A program made the translations under genes and the position numbers. Shown piece after piece: positions 45,192 to 54,170 of a stretch of DNA of 64,000 nucleotides. The DNA comes from Paenibacillus caui (GTDB taxonomy: Bacteria; Bacillota; Bacilli; Paenibacillales; Paenibacillaceae). The notes beneath the pieces were generated by a model that did no database searches, had not been told where the DNA came from, and saw nothing but the letters and a program-made list of their open reading frames with translations. Positions within the stretch are counted from its first letter, which is position 1, and every line of letters starts with the position of its first letter. Location of the stretch: assembly GCF_019904135.1 (NCBI RefSeq), contig NZ_JAIOGQ010000012.1:1-64000 (forward strand). Reading direction: 5' to 3'.

Positions 45192-47261
45192 ATGAAGAAA
45201 GTTTATCAGGACGACCAGGAGAAGCAGCAAGCTGCGCGCCAACGCCATTTTAATATTCGCCTGAATGTGTTCTTTTTCAGCGCTTTTATTATTTTTACCG
45301 TGATTATCGTTCGTCTCGCCATTCTTCAGTTTGTGGACGGCCCAAGCCTGCAGGCTCAAGAAAGCAGTCTTACGGTGAAAAAGGTGCCGCTTACGCCAAT
45401 ACGAGGCAGTATTTATGATGCGTCAGGGGCCAGACTGGCCTATTCCACCCCCGTTCAATCCTTGTACATTACTCTTCTGAAGGATTACAGCACCGCTACC
45501 GGGTCCAAAAACCGGCCGGAGGCGCTGGAGCTTGCCAAGAAGATTGTAAAAGTATTCGATACTTACGGCGACCCTGTAGCCGGTAAAATGACGGCAGACG
45601 GGGTCGTTGAAGCGATGGATCTTGATTCCAGGCAGAGCGGCGGCTTTGCGCCCCGTAGGTTGAAGGTGGGGCTGAGCGACAAGGAAGTCGCTTATTTCAT
45701 GGAACACAAGGCTGATTTTCCAGGTGTTGACGTCGTTGAGGAAAGCGTCCGGAACTACGACAAGGATACTGTTGCGGTTCAAACTATCGGGTACATCAGG
45801 AAATTCAAAGGGGCTTCTACCAGCCTTGATAAATACAAACAGCTTCGAAGCACGAATTCTGACGATCCGGGATTGCAGTATACCGATATTGAGGATGTCG
45901 GATTTGACGGCCTGGAATACCAATACCAGGATGAGCTGCGGGGCAAGAACGGATACAAAACGATTCCGGTTGATCCGCGCAATATGGCCGACGGTATAGC
46001 CGAAATTACGCCGCCTGAGAAAGGGGACGACCTGCACCTGAATATTAACAAGAATATTCAGCTCAAGACGGAGCAGGCGATCATCGACCAGTTGGATTGG
46101 CTGCATAATCACCCGGTCAGCGGCAAATATCATCCGAATGCCCAGACAGGCTTTGCCGTAGCGATGGAGGTAAATACGGGGAAAGTCGTCGCGATGGCCA
46201 GCATGCCGGATTACGATCCGAATGTATGGCGAACCGGAAGCATTACGCCTTCCGCCTATGAGGCGATTCAGAACGTATATCAGAACGGAACGATCCGCTC
46301 TTTCTCATCAGGCCAGAAGGGCGTGCACCCGGAATCGGTTGTGCTGATGGGTTCCACCGTCAAACCGCTTTCGGTCATGATTGGCCTTAACGAAGGCTTG
46401 TTTACGACGAGTACTCCGTACAACGATACAGGCGTAGCCTACTTCGGGAAGAATGACTCCTCCAGGGTCCGCAACTCGCAAGGCCATGCCTACGGATATT
46501 TAAACACGCCGGCAGAGGCCATCCGCGAATCCTCGAATACCTTTATGGTGGACATGATCGGAGAGCGCCTATGGCGAAAATCCGGCAGCGATGGCATTAC
46601 ACTGTGGGACAAATACATGAAGGACTTTGGGCTCGGAGTGCTTACCGGAGTCGATCTGCCGGACGAGTACAAAGGATACCGCGAATACGTCAACGAGAAA
46701 GAAACGTCCCTGTCCCGGCTCGCTTACGCTTCCTTCGGACAGCAGGGGAAATATACGACTATGCAGCTTGCCCAATATGCGGGGATGCTGGCGACGCGCG
46801 GCAAGCGAATGGAGCCGCAACTGGTAGACAAAATTACGGATTTCGAGGGCAAAGTAGTCAAGCAGTTTAAACCGAAAGTTCTGAATCAGGTTCATTTCAA
46901 GAGCGGCTACTGGGATGAAATTCTGAAGGGGATGGCTACGGACGTCCGTGAAGCTTTCAAAGGTTTTCCTTATGATTTCGCCCGCAAAACAGGAACATCC
47001 ACGCAGACGATTTACGGCAACGGTAAAAAGGTAGACGTGGATAACGGCGTATTTATCGCCTTTGCGCCGCGGGAGAATCCGAAGCTGGCTGTTGCGGTCG
47101 TTATACCGGAAGGCGGCTTCGGCGCATACAGTGCGGCACCGGTTGCACGCAAAATTTTTGACGCCTATGATTATGAATACGGCTTGGACGGAGTGCCGAA
47201 GAAAACGCTGGAAGCGGCGAACAAGGCGGCCGAAGACGCCGGAACTTCGAACAACCATTGA
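45192..47261 (+). CDS. Class B penicillin-binding protein, second of a tandem pair
   Basis: The 689-residue protein is a close paralogue of the upstream gene along its whole length (RQRHFNIRLNVFFFSAF, SKARL-type pedestal, FDGLEYQYQDELRGKNG). Active motifs are all present: S388-T-V-K, SSN at 447-449 and KTG at 599-601. An insertion near residue 345 (GSITPSAYEAIQNVYQNG) and a longer Ala/Glu tail distinguish it. The pair probably arose by local duplication and may split growth and sporulation or stress roles. A long terminator follows. Confidence 0.93.
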   Translation: MKKVYQDDQEKQQAARQRHFNIRLNVFFFSAFIIFTVIIVRLAILQFVDGPSLQAQESSLTVKKVPLTPIRGSIYDASGARLAYSTPVQSLYITLLKDYSTATGSKNRPEALELAKKIVKVFDTYGDPVAGKMTADGVVEAMDLDSRQSGGFAPRRLKVGLSDKEVAYFMEHKADFPGVDVVEESVRNYDKDTVAVQTIGYIRKFKGASTSLDKYKQLRSTNSDDPGLQYTDIEDVGFDGLEYQYQDELRGKNGYKTIPVDPRNMADGIAEITPPEKGDDLHLNINKNIQLKTEQAIIDQLDWLHNHPVSGKYHPNAQTGFAVAMEVNTGKVVAMASMPDYDPNVWRTGSITPSAYEAIQNVYQNGTIRSFSSGQKGVHPESVVLMGSTVKPLSVMIGLNEGLFTTSTPYNDTGVAYFGKNDSSRVRNSQGHAYGYLNTPAEAIRESSNTFMVDMIGERLWRKSGSDGITLWDKYMKDFGLGVLTGVDLPDEYKGYREYVNEKETSLSRLAYASFGQQGKYTTMQLAQYAGMLATRGKRMEPQLVDKITDFEGKVVKQFKPKVLNQVHFKSGYWDEILKGMATDVREAFKGFPYDFARKTGTSTQTIYGNGKKVDVDNGVFIAFAPRENPKLAVAVVIPEGGFGAYSAAPVARKIFDAYDYEYGLDGVPKKTLEAANKAAEDAGTSNNH

Positions 47262-47297
47262 TCGGGCTGCGGACAGGCAGCAATCCCTGGAATACCG

Positions 47298-47351
47298 AGG
47301 GCTGTCCCAGGAGCAGTTTTATTACTGCTTGAAGGGGCAGCCCTTCTTTTG
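47298..47351 (+). terminator. Terminator after the PBP pair
   Basis: AGGGCTG..CCC..AGCAG and CTGCT..GGGG..CAGCCCT nested arms, followed by TCTTTT. Confidence 0.75.
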
Positions 47352-47386
47352 TACATGGCAGGGACGAATTTTGCAAGCGGGTCGAT

Positions 47387-49021
47387 CTATCCCTGCTCAA
47401 GTGGAGCAGACAGGCTGGAACGGTATTTCAGAGGATGCATCCCCGTAGCTTTTTTGAATACAGTGCTAAAATAATGGGGATTCTCATACCCGACCCTTTT
47501 GGCAATTTCCATCACCTTGAAATCCGTAGACTCCAGCAGCCGTTTAGCCTGGTCAATGCGAATCCTCGTGATATAGTCGGTGATCGTCTCCCCGGTGCCC
47601 TGCTTGAAGATCAGGCTGATATAGTTCGGGGTCAGGAACACCTTCTCGGCAATTTTGGTCACGGTGAGATTCTGGTCGTAGGCTTCCCGAATAATCTCCT
47701 TGATTCGGCCGATCGTCCTGCTGTTTTTGGTCGAATTTTTGCCCGCCAGATACTCGGCCAGATCGGAGAACATGACGACCATATAGTCCTTAAGCGCTCT
47801 AATGCTCTGCTTCTTGTACAGCTCATCCATGATCGTAATCCGGTCGTTCAGGACCCGTTCGATGTTCTCGTCGACTTCATAAAGAGTTCTGGCGGAGGTG
47901 AAGATAATCTCGGCGCAAATGCTTTGCACGTAATCAATCTGCAGCTTGGGACGCGCCAGATGGTCGAACAATTCGTCCAGCAGGTCAAGGACCTTCCCGG
48001 TGTTTCCGATCTTGAGGGCAGACATGAATCCGGCATGAAATTTGTAAAAATAGGCGCTCTGCAGCGTTTCCGTCTCGGGCTGAAGTTCGTTAATGTACAG
48101 GATGGAGCCCGGGCCCGTGTAGAATTTGTGCGTCAAAGCGGTGAGGGCGTCTTTATAGGAATCTTCAATCCGGGTGAGACTGGGGACGCTCTTGCCTATG
48201 CCGATGGAGACCGACAGCTTCAAATAACGGTTTATGCCGGAAACGACCTGCTCGCAAAGCCGGTTATAGGTTTCGGGAAAAAGACTTTCCGCCGATCGGA
48301 ATAGGAGAATAAATTCATTCTCCCTGGCGGTAAAGCTGATGCCGGCCTGGCACGCAGACATCAGTTCCTCTATAATATTTTGAATGGAAAAATAAAGCAG
48401 TTGCTTCGATTCCTCGGAAAATTTGTTCAGCGCCGTCCGGTAATCGTCGAGCTGCAGTACCCCAACGGTGAAGACGTCGTCCTGCCGGACCGGAATGCGG
48501 AAATACTCGACCTTCGGCCAGATCTCCTGTTCGTTGCGGTAAAATCCGGAAAGCATATTTTGCAGAAATTTGTCCCGAATGAGCGGGGTGTTCTCCTCAA
48601 GCTGCTGCCTCAGCTGCTCCAGATTCATCCGGCTTTGTCTCTCCTGATGGATTTCATCAACAACCTTGCGGAACACCTGGCGCACTTCCTCCAGCTTGAC
48701 AGGCTTCAGAATATATCCCTCGGCATTCACCTCAAGCGCGGTTCTGGCATAGGCGAAGTCCTGGGCTCCGCTGATTATAATAATTTTGGCCGGACTGTTG
48801 TCCGCCTTCAGCTTCTCCGCAACCTCCAAACCGTCCATGAGCGGCATCATAATATCGGTGAACAGGATATCCGGCTGATGGACAAGACACATTTCGTAGG
48901 CCTCCAGTCCGTCGGACGCTTCTGCTACAATTTCGATGCCAAACTCCTCATCCCACCTAAAAACATTTTTCAAACCGTTCCTGACAAAGGGCTCATCATC
49001 GGCCAATATCATTTTGATCAT
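47387..49021 (-). CDS. YesN-type response regulator, AraC output domain
   Basis: The 544 residues comprise a receiver domain with DD at 8-9, phospho-acceptor D56 in LFTDIMMP and K in YILKPVKLEE; a middle helical sensor-like segment; and a C-terminal AraC double helix-turn-helix (LTVTKIAEKVFLTPNYISLIFKQ and MEIAKRVGYENPHYFSTVFKK). It activates sugar-uptake genes in Paenibacillus-type regulons. It overlaps the sensor-kinase gene by 26 bases; GAGGTGA inside the kinase gene is its ribosome site. Confidence 0.92.
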   Translation of the reverse strand: MIKMILADDEPFVRNGLKNVFRWDEEFGIEIVAEASDGLEAYEMCLVHQPDILFTDIMMPLMDGLEVAEKLKADNSPAKIIIISGAQDFAYARTALEVNAEGYILKPVKLEEVRQVFRKVVDEIHQERQSRMNLEQLRQQLEENTPLIRDKFLQNMLSGFYRNEQEIWPKVEYFRIPVRQDDVFTVGVLQLDDYRTALNKFSEESKQLLYFSIQNIIEELMSACQAGISFTARENEFILLFRSAESLFPETYNRLCEQVVSGINRYLKLSVSIGIGKSVPSLTRIEDSYKDALTALTHKFYTGPGSILYINELQPETETLQSAYFYKFHAGFMSALKIGNTGKVLDLLDELFDHLARPKLQIDYVQSICAEIIFTSARTLYEVDENIERVLNDRITIMDELYKKQSIRALKDYMVVMFSDLAEYLAGKNSTKNSRTIGRIKEIIREAYDQNLTVTKIAEKVFLTPNYISLIFKQGTGETITDYITRIRIDQAKRLLESTDFKVMEIAKRVGYENPHYFSTVFKKATGMHPLKYRSSLSAPLEQG

Positions 49022-50852
49022 CTTCGGTCACCTCTTCCCATGTGGTCACAATCGGACAACGGATCACGGCAGCAAGCCCCCGCTTGTCTTCGTAATTGGC
49101 ATAATACCGGATTCCGAACTCCTCCCCGAAAAACTGCTGAATTCGCATATGAACGTTGCGGATCCCGTAAGCTTTGCTCTCTTGCTCCGGCTTCATCCGC
49201 AGCAGTTCGTTTAACCGTTCAGGATCGTCGCCTGCGCCATCGTCAAATACGGATATGCTCAGTATTTCATGCTTTTTTTCGGCCCGGATCCGGATTCTCC
49301 CTTTCCCCCGTCTCTTCTGGATCCCGTGAATGATGGCATTCTCCACCAGGGGCTGGAGGCTCAGCTTCACGATCAGGCAGCTCTCCAGCAGTTCGGGGTC
49401 CACCTCTTCCAGCTCATATTCCAGCTTGTCATGAAACCGGAAGCGCTGGATTTCCAGATAGCTCTCCACTTGTCTGAGCTCATCCCGGAGCGGGATGATA
49501 TTCTTACCCTTGCTTAGACTGTACCTGAAAAAATCCGAAAGCGAGGTGACCATGCTGCTGATTTCCGGAATATTGTGCGAAATGGCGATCCAGTTGATCG
49601 AGTCCAGCGTGTTGTACAGAAAATGCGGATTGATCTGGGCCTGCAGCGATTTCAGCTCGGCTTCTTTCTTCCTCAGCTCCGTAACATACAGCTTGTCAAT
49701 CAGCTCCTTGACCTGCTGAAGCATATAGTTGTAGCGGTTGAACAAAATGGAAAATTCATCTTTGCGTTTATACAATATTTTTATGCTAAAGTTGCCCGAT
49801 TCGAGATGAGACATGGAACGAATGAATTTGCGGATCGGCGCCGAAATATTTTCGGAGAGCAGCAGAGCCATCATGAAAGAGAGCAGCATGCAAAGGCCGA
49901 TCGCGATGTACATCACACGCTGAAAGGACTGCAGTTCTCCGCTCAGCTCACGTACAGGGGAGAGGGAGATCACGGTCCAGCCGAAGGACTCCAGATTCTT
50001 ATAGGTGACAAGGGTGTCCTTGCCTTGAATCCGGTCACGGAACGATTGGAAGGAAAGGGCAGCAGGCTTGCTGTTTATCTGCCGGTAAAAATCCAGCGTG
50101 TTAGCGTTCTTGCCAATGAAGGAAGTGTCCGGACTGATCGCAATATTGCCGTACTGATCCACAATATAGATCATACTGTTCGGCGTGGACTTGTAATGCT
50201 CCACAATGGGCATGAAGTCGCTTACCGGTATATCCACCGTCATCAGTCCCACGTACGGGAGCTGGGCGTGCCTGATGCCAAACAGCCGTTTGGCGAACTT
50301 GAGGGTGTAACGGGAATCCAGGGAGCTTAGGCCGACTACGGTAAAATCGGATTTTGCCGGAATGTCCCGGTACCATGGCTTAAGGGAGATCAGGTCGAGA
50401 TTGAAAACTCTCCGGGAGAAATTAAACTGGGTATATTCAGGCCGGTTCAGCATATACAGCATCGGAGCGAACCGGGTCCCCGTGCTTCCGCCGGCCGGAA
50501 AGCTCTCCAGCAGTTTATTCAGTGCCGTCAGCTCGTTGATCATTCCGGTGCTGTCCTCGGCGCGGTCCGATGAGATGAGATCGGCGAATTCCGAATTTAA
50601 ATAGAGCGACGTCATCGCATCGTTGGCATTGTTAAACTTTTGCATGAGATTATCGCGGATCAGGTTCAGGTTATTTTCGATAGAGGTGTTCATATTGCGG
50701 GTGATGATATGGGCGGATCTATTGTAGATGGTGATCGAAATAATGGCGGTAGGAAGCAGCACCAGGAATAAAAAATAGAGGATAAGCCTGCTCCTGATGC
50801 TGAAGATGTACAAAAAAAGCGTTTGGGAAAGAGTATCAAAGATTTTTTTCAC
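48996..50852 (-). CDS. YesM-type sensor histidine kinase
   Basis: The 618-residue protein has a membrane segment at about 17-38, a large extracellular Cache-like sensor domain and a second segment at about 300-322. A HAMP linker, a His_kinase domain (LQAQINPHFLYNTLDSINW, His near 405) and HATPase follow. It pairs with the YesN-type regulator that overlaps its 3' end. The solute-binding protein gene divergent from it probably delivers the sugar signal. Confidence 0.92.
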   Translation of the reverse strand: MKKIFDTLSQTLFLYIFSIRSRLILYFLFLVLLPTAIISITIYNRSAHIITRNMNTSIENNLNLIRDNLMQKFNNANDAMTSLYLNSEFADLISSDRAEDSTGMINELTALNKLLESFPAGGSTGTRFAPMLYMLNRPEYTQFNFSRRVFNLDLISLKPWYRDIPAKSDFTVVGLSSLDSRYTLKFAKRLFGIRHAQLPYVGLMTVDIPVSDFMPIVEHYKSTPNSMIYIVDQYGNIAISPDTSFIGKNANTLDFYRQINSKPAALSFQSFRDRIQGKDTLVTYKNLESFGWTVISLSPVRELSGELQSFQRVMYIAIGLCMLLSFMMALLLSENISAPIRKFIRSMSHLESGNFSIKILYKRKDEFSILFNRYNYMLQQVKELIDKLYVTELRKKEAELKSLQAQINPHFLYNTLDSINWIAISHNIPEISSMVTSLSDFFRYSLSKGKNIIPLRDELRQVESYLEIQRFRFHDKLEYELEEVDPELLESCLIVKLSLQPLVENAIIHGIQKRRGKGRIRIRAEKKHEILSISVFDDGAGDDPERLNELLRMKPEQESKAYGIRNVHMRIQQFFGEEFGIRYYANYEDKRGLAAVIRCPIVTTWEEVTEDDQNDIGR

Positions 50853-50890
50853 TTGAAACTCTCCTTTAGTCAGGCCCCTGCGTATATTTT

Positions 50891-50904
50891 GGCAAACGCT
50901 TACA
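50891..50904 (+). promoter_or_regulatory. cre-like site between the kinase and solute-binding protein genes
   Basis: GGCAAACGCTTACA matches the catabolite-response consensus (TGWAANCGNTNWCA) except at two positions, in the divergent promoter region. It suggests glucose repression of one or both units. Confidence 0.45.
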
Positions 50905-50991
50905 TGAAAGTATTGCCGTAAATCTGGTGTTTATTGTAAGCTCATTTCATTGGGAATGTCAACATATGTAAATGACAGAGGAGGTGAAAGG

Positions 50992-52431
50992 ATGAAGCGT
51001 TCATTGGTATGGATTCTGTTGCTGGCAAGTTGCGCCGTATCGGTTATCGCCTTTTGGAACCGGCTGTCCTTGGTCCGCTTGGGGAGCGAGGGCCCGCCCC
51101 CTGAGGAACCAAAGACCGAGATCAGGGTGGCCCTGTATGATTGGACGCAAAATTTGGAGGTCCGTAATGCTGTTGAGAGCTATAACGAGACAAATACCGA
51201 TCAGATCGAGATCGTGATGATGGACATCCCGTCCGATGCCTATAACGACACGCTCAATATGCTGATGACTTCCGGAAAAGCCCCTGACGTCTTTGGAGTC
51301 GATCCTGCGTGGCTTCCTGCTTATGTAAATAAAAATTATTTGCTCAACCTTACGCCCAGCCTGGATCGGTCCTTTCTGGAACGATTTCCGTCCTGGGCGG
51401 TGGAGATGGCGAAGAAGCCGCTGTTCAAAGGAGGCATTTATTTCCTGACCTCCGGCGTTGAGACGGTAAGGCTGATTTACAATAAAAACCTGTTTCGCCA
51501 GGCCGGGCTTGACCCGGAAAAGCCGCCAGCCACTTTTGAGGAGATGGAGCTGGCAGCAAGGCGTATCGCCGCTGCGGGAATCGGCGTCAAGAAATACGGA
51601 TTTGCTTTGCCGGCCGGCGACAGCCAGCACAGCTTTCAGATTGATCTGGAAGCATCGAGTACCTTCAGCGGCATCACCCTGTACAATTTTCGAACAGGCC
51701 AATACGATCTGAGCGGTTATAAGCCTTGGCTGAACATGGTGAGCAGGATGAAGGCGGAGGGCAGCTTGTACCCCGGTGAATCTTTACTCAATCGGGACAT
51801 GGCCCTGCGGCAGTTTGCCGACGGAAACATTGGCATGATGTATGTGACGAGCGGGGATTACGTCAAGCTGCAGCAATATGAGCCGAAGGAGGAGTGGGCG
51901 GCCGTGATGCCTCCTGCTGCCCGGAAGGAGAGGGGAGCGGGGGCATTAATGATGCTGCCCCAGTCCCAGCTTGTAGTCAACGCCTCCGCTCAGAACGCGG
52001 AGAAGGCGGTGAAGGTGTGGAAATTCCTTCACTCAGCCGCATTCCAATCCGTACTTTTCAGGCAGGCGCTCATATTTCCGGTGATTGACCGCACCCGGGA
52101 ATCTTCCGAGCTGGCGCCCGGCTTCTCCCGCTTCAAGGAATTCTATCCGACCGAAGCGGATGCGGTCTATCCGCTGTTTCCGCAAATTATGGACCAGTAC
52201 GATCCGAATACCGTGGCGACGGGCCCAAGGAACTCGGGAGACCGGCCGAGGATGCAGCTGTACCTGAAGATCATCACCGGAGAGAAGCCGCCTGATCAGG
52301 CTCTGCAAGAGGAGACAGACAGGCTGAACGAGCTGCTCGCTATCGCGACGACAGGCAACTCCTTCAAGCGGGAGGATTACATCATTCCCGGGTTTGACCC
52401 GCTGCATCCGTTGTCTAAGCTGTCTCAATAA
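50992..52431 (+). CDS. Family 1 extracellular solute-binding protein associated with the two-component system
   Basis: The 479-residue protein reads SLVWILLLASC at the N terminus, a short lipoprotein-type or anchor sequence with Cys14. The mature part has family features: RVALYDWTQN, MLMTSGKAPDVFGVDPAWLPAYV, IYNKNLFRQAGLDPEKPPATFEEM. The ATG at 50992 has GAGGAGGTGAAAGG upstream; the frame to 50950 has no ribosome site. It has no permease partner nearby, so it may feed the sensor kinase rather than transport. Confidence 0.85.
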   Translation: MKRSLVWILLLASCAVSVIAFWNRLSLVRLGSEGPPPEEPKTEIRVALYDWTQNLEVRNAVESYNETNTDQIEIVMMDIPSDAYNDTLNMLMTSGKAPDVFGVDPAWLPAYVNKNYLLNLTPSLDRSFLERFPSWAVEMAKKPLFKGGIYFLTSGVETVRLIYNKNLFRQAGLDPEKPPATFEEMELAARRIAAAGIGVKKYGFALPAGDSQHSFQIDLEASSTFSGITLYNFRTGQYDLSGYKPWLNMVSRMKAEGSLYPGESLLNRDMALRQFADGNIGMMYVTSGDYVKLQQYEPKEEWAAVMPPAARKERGAGALMMLPQSQLVVNASAQNAEKAVKVWKFLHSAAFQSVLFRQALIFPVIDRTRESSELAPGFSRFKEFYPTEADAVYPLFPQIMDQYDPNTVATGPRNSGDRPRMQLYLKIITGEKPPDQALQEETDRLNELLAIATTGNSFKREDYIIPGFDPLHPLSKLSQ

Positions 52432-52433
52432 AA

Positions 52434-52600
52434 TGAGCGCCTCCCTGCAAGGGCAGCTTGCGGGGAGATGCCTTGTTTCACGGCTAGCAAAGCTAGCTAG
52501 ACTCAACTTGCTGGTGTGAGTCCGGTCAAGGAAAGAGCTAAGTCGTTTCATAAAATAGCAGGTAGTAACTTGAGAAGGAAAAGAGAGAGTCAAGCCGGTC
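52434..52600 (+). ncRNA. Probable 5' fragment of a group II intron
   Basis: Directly after the solute-binding protein stop codon comes GAGCGCC (GTGCGCC would be a usual intron start), a CTCCC..GCAAG/CTTGC..GGGAG stem, GGGGAGATGCC, then blocks like TTGCTGGTGTGAGTCC, GAGCTAAGTCGTTTCATAA and TAGTAACTTGAG that resemble domain I of bacterial group II introns. It stops near 52600 without an ORF or domain V, so it would be a dead remnant. The match is from memory and needs a covariance search. Confidence 0.5.
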
Positions 52601-52631
52601 AGGTAGAATTATTTTCAAAATGAGGTAAATT

Positions 52632-52859
52632 ATGATTAGGATCTTTTTGGCATGTACATCGCTTATTTCCTCAGTAATTATTCTTTGTACCGGCTTTATA
52701 ATGTCAGGGCTTAGTTCAGTATATAACTCCGGCACTGTTAATACAGGTGCATTCAGGCACAATTTATTTAATGTTAATTCATCATGGTTTGTTGTGCCTA
52801 TCATATTGGTAATTATTGCTATAATTTTATTATACTCTGCGAAAAACCTTAAAAATTAA
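52632..52859 (+). CDS. Small two-helix membrane protein of unknown function
   Basis: The 75-residue protein has two hydrophobic segments (6-28 and 52-70, FVVPIILVIIAIILLYSA) and an Asn/Ser-rich loop. GAGGT lies 7 bases before the ATG. It is AT-rich and lies between an intron fragment and IS remains, so it belongs to the accessory island. I do not recognise it. Confidence 0.5.
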   Translation: MIRIFLACTSLISSVIILCTGFIMSGLSSVYNSGTVNTGAFRHNLFNVNSSWFVVPIILVIIAIILLYSAKNLKN

Positions 52860-52866
52860 AATTCTA

Positions 52867-53110
52867 CTAGATATCTGACATTAAAGATTCCCTAAGTCTG
52901 TCGACGATTCTCATAGGTTCTTTGCTGATTTCATCCATGAAGGTTTCACTGCAGCCCGTATTTCTTCAACAGAAGCCACATTGTAGATCACTGATTTTTT
53001 CAACCAAGCCCAAAGCCCTTCAACGATGTTAAGTTCTGGGCTATACGGGAGGTAGAAATACGAGTTCTAAGCGTTCAGAGTGTGGTTGAATCAGCCCAGC
53101 ATTATCTTTA
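52867..53110 (-). pseudogene. IS630-family transposase remnant
   Basis: The minus strand encodes RLELVFLPP then (after a frameshift) YSPELNIVEGLWAWLKKSV and VASVEEIRAAVK, and after another frameshift FMDEISKEPMRIVDRLRESL ending in a stop at 52867. The LPPYSPELNIVEGLW block is the C-terminal DDE region of IS630 transposases. At least two frameshifts and loss of the N-terminal part show it is dead. Terminal repeats were not found. Confidence 0.75.
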
Positions 53111-53423
53111 TTGCCTGTATATATATTGCTTGAGATAAAAGACTTCTCCCCAAATTGTGTGGTCTGAAGAAAAACGGGGTAATCGGGTGGGATCAGAATA
53201 TGGCTTATGGGGGTATAACATCTTCACCACCGGCACGGTCGACGACAAATACCGCTTCTTGAACGATTCACCCCGTCAAACTGAAGGTCATTATGCGTAG
53301 GCAGTAACACTCAATATAAATCAAGAGTCATAAATATCTAATTTTACTGAGTTATAAAATAATAATTGCTAATAATACACAAATATATTATATTACTATA
53401 ATAACATATTTTAGGAGGTAGAT
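53111..53423. other. Decayed sequence between the IS630 remnant and the secreted-protein cassette
   Basis: No intact gene is seen. The first half may continue the decayed IS630 copy on the minus strand; the second half (from about 53300) is very AT-rich and probably holds the promoter region of the following cassette. Confidence 0.4.
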
Positions 53424-53462
53424 ATGCAAAATACATATAATTTTATTTTTTTTCATATGTAG
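53424..53462 (+). CDS. 12-residue leader-like ORF
   Basis: AGGAGGTAGAT leads into a 13-codon frame, MQNTYNFIFFHM then TAG. The ribosome site is the best in the island, yet the product is tiny. It lies 75 bases before the secreted-protein start. It could be a leader peptide, a small hydrophobic peptide gene or a decayed gene start. Confidence 0.35.
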   Translation: MQNTYNFIFFHM

Positions 53463-53537
53463 AATGTCGTGTAATTTGATCATGTTTTTGTGAGTATTGC
53501 GTTTTAACATCCTAATCGAAATTGGAGGTATTTTGAA

Positions 53538-53741
53538 ATGAAAAAGTTAAAGTTTGTTAGTTCGCTTCTACTGATTACTGCTATTTTTTTTCCTGTCTTA
53601 GTTAGTGCAGAATCTTTAAATCCACAAGAAGCTATTCAACAAGAAACAAAAAAAATAGCAGATGCTTATGAAATTGGTGAAAAACTCAGCGAAAAAGATT
53701 TGAAGATAATTCTAAATAATGTGTATAGTGTAAAAAAATAG
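53538..53741 (+). CDS. Secreted protein, 5' part (67 residues, ends at an A7 tract)
   Basis: MKKLKFVSSLLLITAIFFPV starts a clear signal peptide (cut near SAES). The mature start LNPQEAIQQETKKIADAYEIGEKLS is helical. It has a good ribosome site (TTGGAGG). The frame stops at TAG (53739-53741), directly after a run of seven A residues (53732-53738). One base fewer in that run would join it in frame to the ORF at 53803, giving a secreted protein of about 206 residues. No known family. Confidence 0.6.
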   Translation: MKKLKFVSSLLLITAIFFPVLVSAESLNPQEAIQQETKKIADAYEIGEKLSEKDLKIILNNVYSVKK

Positions 53742-54159
53742 TCGAAATTCGTCGGATTTTTCTATTCAATCACTTCAGACAGATAATTGGAGTATTTTTG
53801 GTATGGCAAGAAGTAGCAACAATCTTGTTGAAGGTGACGTTTATGGTGACGTCACAGTTGACGTAGGATTTACATCGGTTTCTGTAACTGGAAATTTGGA
53901 CACAACTACTGTTAGAGGAACAGTTACTGGAGCGAAAGCAAATTTTAGATTTGTAGCTTATGGTCTTCTCTCTACTGAATCACCATATGTAGGCAAAGTC
54001 GCTGATTGGACTCAATCAGCTACAGGTAAAACATCAGCATCAGTTGGGATATCAAAAACAACTTATGCTTCAGTATCAATGTATGAATTATTTCCAGAAG
54101 GCTCATTAACGTACTCAAGTGGAACACTTAATATTACTGGTACGCCAACAAAACAATAA
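53740..54159 (+). CDS. Secreted protein, 3' part in the shifted frame
   Basis: This frame is open from 53734 (just inside the A run) and reads NSRNSSDFSIQSLQTDNWS then IFGMARSSNNLVEGDVYGDV and on to residue 118 after the ATG at 53803, ending TGTPTKQ. The body is beta-rich with repeated Gly/Thr/Val. The ATG at 53803 has no convincing ribosome site, which supports it being the continuation of the upstream signal-peptide ORF rather than a separate gene. Not a family I recognise. Confidence 0.6.
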   Translation, partial: SRNSSDFSIQSLQTDNWSIFGMARSSNNLVEGDVYGDVTVDVGFTSVSVTGNLDTTTVRGTVTGAKANFRFVAYGLLSTESPYVGKVADWTQSATGKTSASVGISKTTYASVSMYELFPEGSLTYSSGTLNITGTPTKQ

Positions 54160-54170
54160 TCTCTAACTTA

